A DNA stretch of 64,000 bases from Musa acuminata AAA Group. Its lineage: Eukaryota > Streptophyta > Magnoliopsida > Zingiberales > Musaceae. Made by a program: the position numbers and the translations under genes. The notes under the pieces are model-generated. The model searched no databases and had not been told where the DNA came from. It saw nothing but the letters and a program-made list of their open reading frames with translations. Below are positions 58,490 through 64,000 of the stretch, piece after piece (the stretch's first letter is position 1; the number at the start of each line of letters is the position of its first letter). Location: contig NC_088355.1 in assembly GCF_036884655.1 (NCBI RefSeq), positions 25,791,001-25,855,000 on the forward strand, in the 5' to 3' direction.

Positions 58490-59345
58490 AAATACTACTA
58501 TTTAGGAAGATAAATAATGAGCAAGAGTAGATCAAATAAAAGAGAAATCAAAGGTTTTTTTTTAGAATACCTTAGTTGAGATCTTCAAGAGGAAGTAGGA
58601 TTGATTCTTGATCTTATAGGAAATTGACCGTTTTTGGGCAGCTAAAGGGGAGGAATAGAGTTGGAGGAGAGTTTAGAGCTACAAGGAGGAGAAGAGAATG
58701 AGTTGGGATCAGTTCTACCACTGGCCCTAGCTCGGGTTTAAAAAAGGAGTAGGTTGCGGGCGGTGGCACCGTTAGCTGGGCGATGCAACTGCCTGCCACC
58801 CGTGACAACCGGCGGTGCTACTGCCATCTAGGTGGTGCCACTGCCTATAGGTAGTAAGCACTGCTTTCAGGGCTGTGTGGGCTGATGTGGGTGTTTTCAA
58901 TTTGAAGAGAGTTTTTATTTGTGGAGCAGCCAACCTTAATTATGTAAAAGTTTCCATCCCAAGATGAGAAATTTTGTACGTTCATGATAGATCTTGTGAA
59001 ATGCATACTCTACTCATATGTATTTATGATAGATTTTTCAATATGTTCATGACTTGTCATGCAAGCTTGTAAGCCTTGCTAGTTCATGATTTGTATGCAG
59101 ACTTGGCTTGCAAGCCGTAAGTTCGTGATCTTATAAGATATAGTTGGATCCAGAAAATTTTGAAGAAGAAATGTCTCCGATGAATTCAAAATTCCAAAGG
59201 ATGTGTTAAGGGGAAATCATGAGTTTCAAAATTTGAGAGATCAAACAAGATTGTATCAGTATCATTTTGTAATTGATAGTTTCAATTTTACTAATCCTCT
59301 TTTTGTCATTTTAGCTAGAGAGCATTATGAGTCATTTTGGATCTC
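58490..59345 (-). other. GP spacer (GP-2 copy)
   Basis: Sequence homologous to 17,668-18,465 plus 5,766-5,835. Around 58,740-58,850 it carries 'gggcggtggcaccg', 'ggcggtgctactgcc' and 'ggtggtgccactgcc', the palindromic words typical of the LTR U3 regions. No frame is present. It may have been captured together with the extra ORF. Confidence 0.6.
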
Positions 59346-59589
59346 TAGGTCATAGGCCTTGAACATCTACTATCAAGGTACCATCTCTTGCTCCTAACTT
59401 GTGGTGATATATATTTCTACAAAAAAGGATGATTTTTAGGTACCCATTTAATCTTGGGTGCCTCGAAAATCGATCTAAATTGTTTGTCATGTTGCATGGA
59501 ATTTATTACGGTTCCTTTAGGAACCTAAATCAATTTGTGAGGACTAATCTTCTTGAATGGACAATGATAAGTTTTATGTCTATATTTGT
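59346..59589 (-). pseudogene. GP-2 gag end and protease start
   Basis: Minus-strand remnant equivalent to SIR-2 39,535-39,760: the region before the second zinc knuckle is cut by TOR-5, and HKLI then TAG (59,525-59,527) with GGTTCC TAAA GGAACC follows. A further TAG lies near 59,418. Text near 59,360-59,380 gives YLDSRCSR, the protease active-site region with its Gly changed. Confidence 0.72.
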
Positions 59590-61083
59590 TGCTAGTCATA
59601 AGTGCCCAGCAAGCCAATCACGTGAGTGATGGCACGTGTGACTTGATACATAATCTTTTTGCTTATTATATTTTGGCGTATATCACTTTATAACTATTGC
59701 ATAAATGCATATATATTGTGATGTCCTTGGATTTGTGCAATGGGAATCGGATCGTGATGAGATCACGATAATGAGATCGATTCACCTTTAAACACATATC
59801 CTAAATAATCCCGGTCATAGGTTACTCGAGAGGGACATCGTGATAACCGGATAGACTGGTGTGCTGTATACCCGTCCATATGATGGATGCAGTTGGTCTC
59901 ATAGCTGCTCGTGTAGGGACACTAGGGATACAGTACAGGTGCTCATTGGAGAATGAGTTCACTGATTGATCCGCTTACGGAATGCTGGATGGTTGATGAT
60001 GCCTTATTGTCAGACAACGATTCCGTAGTCCTAGTGGTGTATCTGGTTCTTAGACTTGAGACACCAAGGATGTCCTGTATGAGTGCTCCACTCTTTGATA
60101 CCAGACTTATAGGTTTGGCTGTTCCCAGATCTAGTACAGTTGGTCATTGGGAGTGGTAGTCGACCTTACGAGGGCTATTGAGTGTCAATAGAGGATCATC
60201 CACTCTCGGCGTCATGAGAGGAATATCCTATGTGTTCTTGCTCAGACAAATCCCTGGCCAGGGTCATTCGGGTTGAGAGAGAAAGAGTTCTCCGGGAGAA
60301 TCCGATTAGAGCGAGACTCGAGTAGAAACCGTATGGGTCTGACAGCACCATGCTCGATATACGGTCTCTGGGATATTAGATGGATGAGGGACTATAGGTA
60401 CATGGTAACTGAGGACAGACAGGTCCAATGGATTGGATTCCCCTGTATCGTCTGGGGACTACGGCGTAGTGGCCTAGTACTTCCGTAGTCGATGAGTCGA
60501 GTGAATTATTACAGAGATAATAATTCACTGAGTTAGAAGGAGTTCTGACAGGTATGACTCACGGCCAGCTCGATATTGGGCCTAGAGGGTCACACACATA
60601 TGGTAGGCATTGCGATGAGTAGAGGTTCGGATATGAGATATCCGACGGAGCCCTTGTCTTATTGGATGCAGATCCAATACCCACTAGGGAAAGGACCCAT
60701 TAGGGTTATGACACGGGATCTCTATAAATAGGAGGGATTCACAGCCTCATAGGCTAGAGTCTTTGCTTGCCCTTCCTATTCTCCTCTCCCTCTCCCCCTC
60801 AGAGTAGGCTTGGAGTTTTGAGGAGCGTCGTCGCAACCCTGCTGTGTGGATCACCGCTAGAGAGGAGGACGCTTGACCTCCTTCACCCTCTCCTAAGGAT
60901 CTGCAAGGAAACAGGGATATACGATCTCCCTAGGTAACACAATCTTTATACGCAGTTTTGTGTTTTTGCGGATTTTGCGCACCAATCTTCGCACGACGAT
61001 GAACATCTTTTTGGGAATCGGGGATTTTTGTTTTCTTGTTCTTCCGCTGCGCATATGATGTCGCCCCCTATGATTTCCCAACA
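59590..61083 (+). repeat. TOR-5 5' LTR
   Basis: 1,494 bases, TGCTAGTCATAAG to ATTTCCCAACA. It is the most intact TOR LTR here and serves as reference for the fragments at 1-663, 32,644-33,080, 48,525-49,144, 51,593-52,605 and 52,606-54,207. Confidence 0.9.
60723..60730 (+). promoter_or_regulatory. TOR-5 LTR TATA box
   Basis: TATAAATA within TCTCTATAAATAGGAGGG, conserved (inverted) in the TOR fragments near 32,855, 51,820 and 52,970. Likely the LTR promoter, about 350 bases before the LTR end. Confidence 0.65.
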
Positions 61084-61084
61084 G

Positions 61085-61096
61085 TGGTATCAGAGC
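61085..61096 (+). promoter_or_regulatory. TOR-5 primer-binding site
   Basis: TGGTATCAGAGC, perfect for initiator Met-tRNA, one base after the LTR. Confidence 0.9.
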
Positions 61097-62944
61097 CAGG
61101 TTGTTCGTGCGAATGATTGGTTTTGAACTGCGTGTATTGTGTTTAGGAAGAATTTTGACGTCAAAATCGTTGACGCAAAAGCGAGGAAGGGCAGCAACAG
61201 TTGCTGCCCTCGATCTGCATGCCTGCAGCCACCTGCAGCGGCAGCCGCAGTCGCAGCCAGGCTGCACAGCGCCGGCGCATGCGCAAGCGCTGTGTCTGCA
61301 GCAGCCGGCCGGCGGCCTGCTTGCAGCAGGCTTGCTGCCGGCGGGGCTGGCAGCCCGCGGGTAGAGGCGCCTGCGGCCGCTGAGTCCACGGGTAGAGGCG
61401 CCGCGGGGCAGCAGCGCGGGCTGAGGCACCGCAGGGCAGCGGCGCCTGTGGCCGCTGCTCCCACGGGCAAAAACCCCGCAGGGGCGGCCGCCAGCGAGGC
61501 AGCACCGCCTGCGGGCGCTGCCTCGCCGGCAGGACTGCCCGCGGAGGCGGCGACGCCCGCGGGGGCCAGCGGGCGTGCCGCCCGCAGGCGAGGGCAGCGC
61601 CCCGCCCCTCGCCGCACAGGCCGCCGCCGGCAGGGTGGCGGCGGCGGCAGCAGCGAAAAGGGGAAAGGGCATTAGGGTTTTCTGGGAAAAAGATAGTTTT
61701 GCCCCTCGAAATTTGAGAAATTCCAGTTTCTGTCTTTTGTCCAAATTACGAAAATACCCTTAGGAATTGAGAAATTCCCTACATGTCCCTGATTTCAGAA
61801 AATATTAATTAATTAAAAGGTTTAGTTGATTATTATTTTTATTATTATCTAGTAGTCCTACATGATGATGATTATTTATACATGTGATGTATGATGAGTG
61901 GACGGATGATCATGGACCGTGTGATGTGTGTACTTGTGATTATTATTATTGAGGTCTACGAACCTCCATTATATTTCTCGTTTATTGTCGGGCCTGCGTG
62001 CCTATGATTAAGTTGTAATCACATGAGGAGGCGCAGCGGGAGCGTGGAAGCCATAGCGGGACCCACGAGACGGACGATCGTGATGCATGGAGATGCATCA
62101 AGATGTCGACGGAACCGACGAGGACGAGATGGACGATCACAAGGCATGGAGATGCACCGTTGCACACATAGATCTTGATGTGAGTGATTAGGCCTATTGG
62201 CTCGGGCCTAATCATATTAGGTTGTGGTCCATGATCATCTGGTGTGATTGTTTATACACATACTAGATATGTATATATATTTGCATGCGATGTAGATATA
62301 TATTAAATATGTATATATGTGACATGTCATATTAGGAGACCAAATCATAGAAACATCTCTCGATAAAATTAAGTCGGTAAACGTGAGGCAATTAGATTGA
62401 CCCACGTGGCCTTCCATCGTTATGAGTAGGAACCGAATCCCGGTGTAGGTTGAGTTGGTCGAGTCCCTCGAGACTCACCTATATCGCGATTCGCTATCTT
62501 GCTTACGACATAGAGATGTCACCGGTGACCTGAGGACATGATATGCTTGGTCGAGTCCCTCGAGGGTATATCATCAAATCAGACTCATCTTGTAACGAAG
62601 GTGTTGACTTAACCGAGCATCATGGTTGGTCGAGTCCCTCGAGGCCATGGTGATTCGGAGGCCGAACAGGACGGGAATCACAAGGAGTTGTGATCGGCAA
62701 GAGTTGTCTACCTTTTAGGCTTAGTGTGATTGGTCGAGTCCCTCGAGGTTACACTAAGACGCTGATTGGATCCTGATCCCCACTAGAAGTCTGCCGGAGA
62801 CTTCCGTTTCACGTGCTGAGGGTGTCGCGTGACTCGTTAGTAAAATAGTGGGAGCATATTAAGATAGAAGTCCATATCTTGATAGTTTATTTCTTGCAAA
62901 ATCTGCATGTTATTCATTTTTTGCTACATCTTTATTTTCAGAAA
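61097..62944 (+). other. TOR-5 leader, 1.85 kb, with a GC-rich block and repeated hairpins
   Basis: The first 0.6 kb (61,180-61,670) is extremely GC-rich, with many GCCGCC and GCAGCC words; it also yields long Ala/Arg-rich frames on both strands that I regard as composition effects. The rest is ordinary. Between 62,455 and 62,748 the word TTGGTCGAGTCCCTCGAGG (third-base variants at the end) occurs four times. No stable gag-like frame precedes 62,945. Confidence 0.7.
62455..62748 (+). repeat. Four dispersed hairpin motifs upstream of gag
   Basis: TTGGTCGAGTCCCTCGAG at 62,455, 62,547, 62,626 and 62,730 (spacings 92, 79 and 104). Each contains the inverted repeat TCGAG-TCC-CTCGA. The sequence between them is unrelated, so this is not a simple tandem repeat. 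Confidence 0.85.
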
Positions 62945-63859
62945 ATGTCGCTTTCAAATCCCTTACGTGGCATACTTGATGTCAACCGCCTCACTGGTCC
63001 AAATTATACGGATTGGCTCCGTAACTTGAGAATTGTTCTCACAGCAGAGAAAATCGTATACGTCCTTGATACAGTGATGCCTACGCCCGAAGAAGGGGCA
63101 AGCGAGGATGAGATCGCTCGCTACGTGAAGTACATTGAAGACTCCACTCTTGCTCAGTGCTATATGTTGGGCTCTATGACTCCAGAGTTACAGAGACAAC
63201 ATGAAAAGATGGATGCCAGATCCATTCTCCTACATGTCCGTAAATTGTTTGAGGAACAGGGAAGGACTCAACGATATGAGATATCCAAGAGCCTTTTCCG
63301 CGCTAGGATGACTGAGGGGACACCGGTTCAGAACCATGTCCTAAAGATGATTGAGTGGATAGAGAAACTCACAGGTCTAGGAATGGTCTTAGAGGATAAC
63401 TTGTGTGTGGACATTGTGCTTCAGTCCCTACCAGATTCCTTTTCACAGTTCATAATGAATTTTAATATGAACAAGCTTGAGGTGACTCTCCCAGAGCTCC
63501 TCAATATGTTGAGGGAGGCAGAGAGTACTATTAAGAAAGAGAAGCCAGTTCTCTACACTGGTGAGACCAGAAAGAAAAGGAAAGCAGAAAGGTCCCTTAA
63601 GAAGGGAAAGGGCAAGGGCAAACAAGGTAAAGCAAAGGTTGCTAAGAAAGACCCAACAAAGGACAAAGGCCAGTGCTTCCACTGTGGTAAAGATGGGCAC
63701 TGGAAGAGAAACTGCAAAGAGTACCTTGCAGAAAGGGCGAAACAGAAGCTTGGTGAAGCTTCAGGTACATTCATGATCAATCTCCAATTGGCAGATTTTT
63801 GTGATAGTGCATTGGTATTGGATACCAGTATTGCTTATTACATCTACAATTTATTATAA
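62945..63859 (+). CDS. gag: TOR-5 Gag with CCHC zinc knuckle, running into protease
   Basis: 304 codons. I take ATG at 62,945 ([18 protein letters not shown]), which matches the usual start of this copia Gag; an in-frame ATG at 62,879 only adds leader-like hydrophobic text. Residues about 1-210 form the UBN2-type Gag core ([23 protein letters not shown]). Residues 220-240 are Lys-rich. The zinc knuckle [14 protein letters not shown] (CX2CX4HX4C) lies at residues 244-257 and would bind RNA in the particle. The frame then enters protease, where the usual Asp-Thr-Gly is Asp-Thr-Ser (residue 293 onward), and stops at TAA 63,857-63,859. Gag itself looks intact. Confidence 0.85.
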   Translation: MSLSNPLRGILDVNRLTGPNYTDWLRNLRIVLTAEKIVYVLDTVMPTPEEGASEDEIARYVKYIEDSTLAQCYMLGSMTPELQRQHEKMDARSILLHVRKLFEEQGRTQRYEISKSLFRARMTEGTPVQNHVLKMIEWIEKLTGLGMVLEDNLCVDIVLQSLPDSFSQFIMNFNMNKLEVTLPELLNMLREAESTIKKEKPVLYTGETRKKRKAERSLKKGKGKGKQGKAKVAKKDPTKDKGQCFHCGKDGHWKRNCKEYLAERAKQKLGEASGTFMINLQLADFCDSALVLDTSIAYYIYNLL

Positions 63860-64000
63860 ATTCTAGCAAAGCCGAGGGGAGATTGACGAGAGGAATATTG
63901 CATAAAGGTTTGTTTATGCAAGACAGTACTCCACATATCATGAATATAAATGTGTCCAAAAGGAAACGAGATGAGTTGAACAGTGCATACCTGTGGCATT
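63860..64000 (+). pseudogene. TOR-5 protease/pre-integrase remnant, cut by the window edge
   Basis: After the stop, the text RLTRGILHKG... and NVSKRKRDELNSAYLWH corresponds to the end of protease and the LWH that opens the pre-integrase zinc motif. The spacing from the protease active site is far shorter than in related elements, so an internal deletion has removed most of protease. Integrase would follow outside the window. Confidence 0.65.

Larger units (their letters stand above)
54835..59589 (-). mobile_element. GP-2: second gag-plus-extra-ORF element, truncated
   Basis: In element order: gag end (59,589-59,346, cut by TOR-5), protease start, spacer (59,345-58,490), extra ORF (58,489-57,385), 3' non-coding region (57,384-55,934) and 3' LTR start (55,933 to about 54,836). 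The gag-to-spacer breakpoint matches GP-1 (18,465), so the pol loss predates both insertions. Confidence 0.83.
59590..64000 (+). mobile_element. TOR-5: Ty1-copia element, 5' part, continues past the window
   Basis: 5' LTR 59,590-61,083, primer-binding site 61,085, leader 61,097-62,944, gag 62,945-63,859, then a damaged protease/pre-integrase region to the window end. It is inserted in the GP-2 gag at 'aatttgt'. The flank TTTGT (59,585-59,589) is one TSD candidate; the other end is outside the window. Confidence 0.88.

Noticed and set aside
61090..61744. Ala/Pro/Arg-rich frames up to 283 codons in the TOR-5 leader
   Set aside because: They arise on both strands of a GC-rich block with no domain or codon pattern, and TOR-1 has the same block disrupted.

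Overview
The window is plant nuclear DNA made almost entirely of nested LTR retrotransposons. I see no host gene, tRNA, rRNA or CRISPR array. The evidence is paired long terminal repeats (TG...CA ends), 5-bp target-site duplications (TSDs), initiator-Met-tRNA primer-binding sites (TGGTATCAGAGC), polypurine tracts, and decayed gag/pol reading frames. The SIRE/Maximus-type Ty1-copia elements, very long LTRs and depth of nesting suggest a large, probably monocot genome. A Musaceae/Zingiberales source is only an impression.

Local labels: SIR = SIRE/Maximus-like copia with pol. GP = SIR-related element with gag plus a 'putative plant transposon protein'-like ORF and no pol. GO = related gag-only element. 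TOR = a second copia lineage with TGCTAG LTR starts (Tork-like Gag and RT). GYP = Ty3-gypsy.

Left half (1-32,643): GO-1 (minus) is the outer element. TOR-1 (1-663) cuts its 3' LTR. GP-1 (1,808-21,508) and SIR-1 (23,319-30,575) are inserted in its body, and GYP-1 (5,841-17,662, perfect TSD AGATT) sits inside GP-1. Middle (32,644-51,592): a TOR LTR fragment is followed by GO-2 (plus). The 5' LTR of GO-2 holds SIR-2 (33,637-42,913, perfect TSD AAGAG), the best preserved pol-bearing element here. Its 3' LTR is cut by TOR-2 at the equivalent base. The 3' LTR of TOR-2 holds a solo SIR-type LTR (49,145-51,519, perfect TSD CCACT). Right part (51,525-64,000): inverted TOR LTR pieces, TOR-4 (minus, truncated), GP-2 (minus, truncated) and, inserted in the GP-2 gag, TOR-5 (plus), which runs off the window with an open gag frame.

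How the parts could work together: only SIR-1 and SIR-2 retain integrase/RT/RNase H of the SIR/GP/GO group. GP and GO share related LTR ends, priming site and Gag with them, so they look like non-autonomous derivatives that would need Pol in trans. Two copies of each derivative share the same internal architecture, so these are amplified families and not random deletions. The most unusual items are the GP family with its captured extra ORF, the GO gag-only family, an inverted R-U5-PBS-like block inside a GYP-1 LTR, a UAG codon followed by a short hairpin between Gag and protease in three copies, and a variable poly-C-loop hairpin at the 3' end of SIR/GP/GO LTRs. All pol genes here are broken, so none of these copies looks autonomous today.
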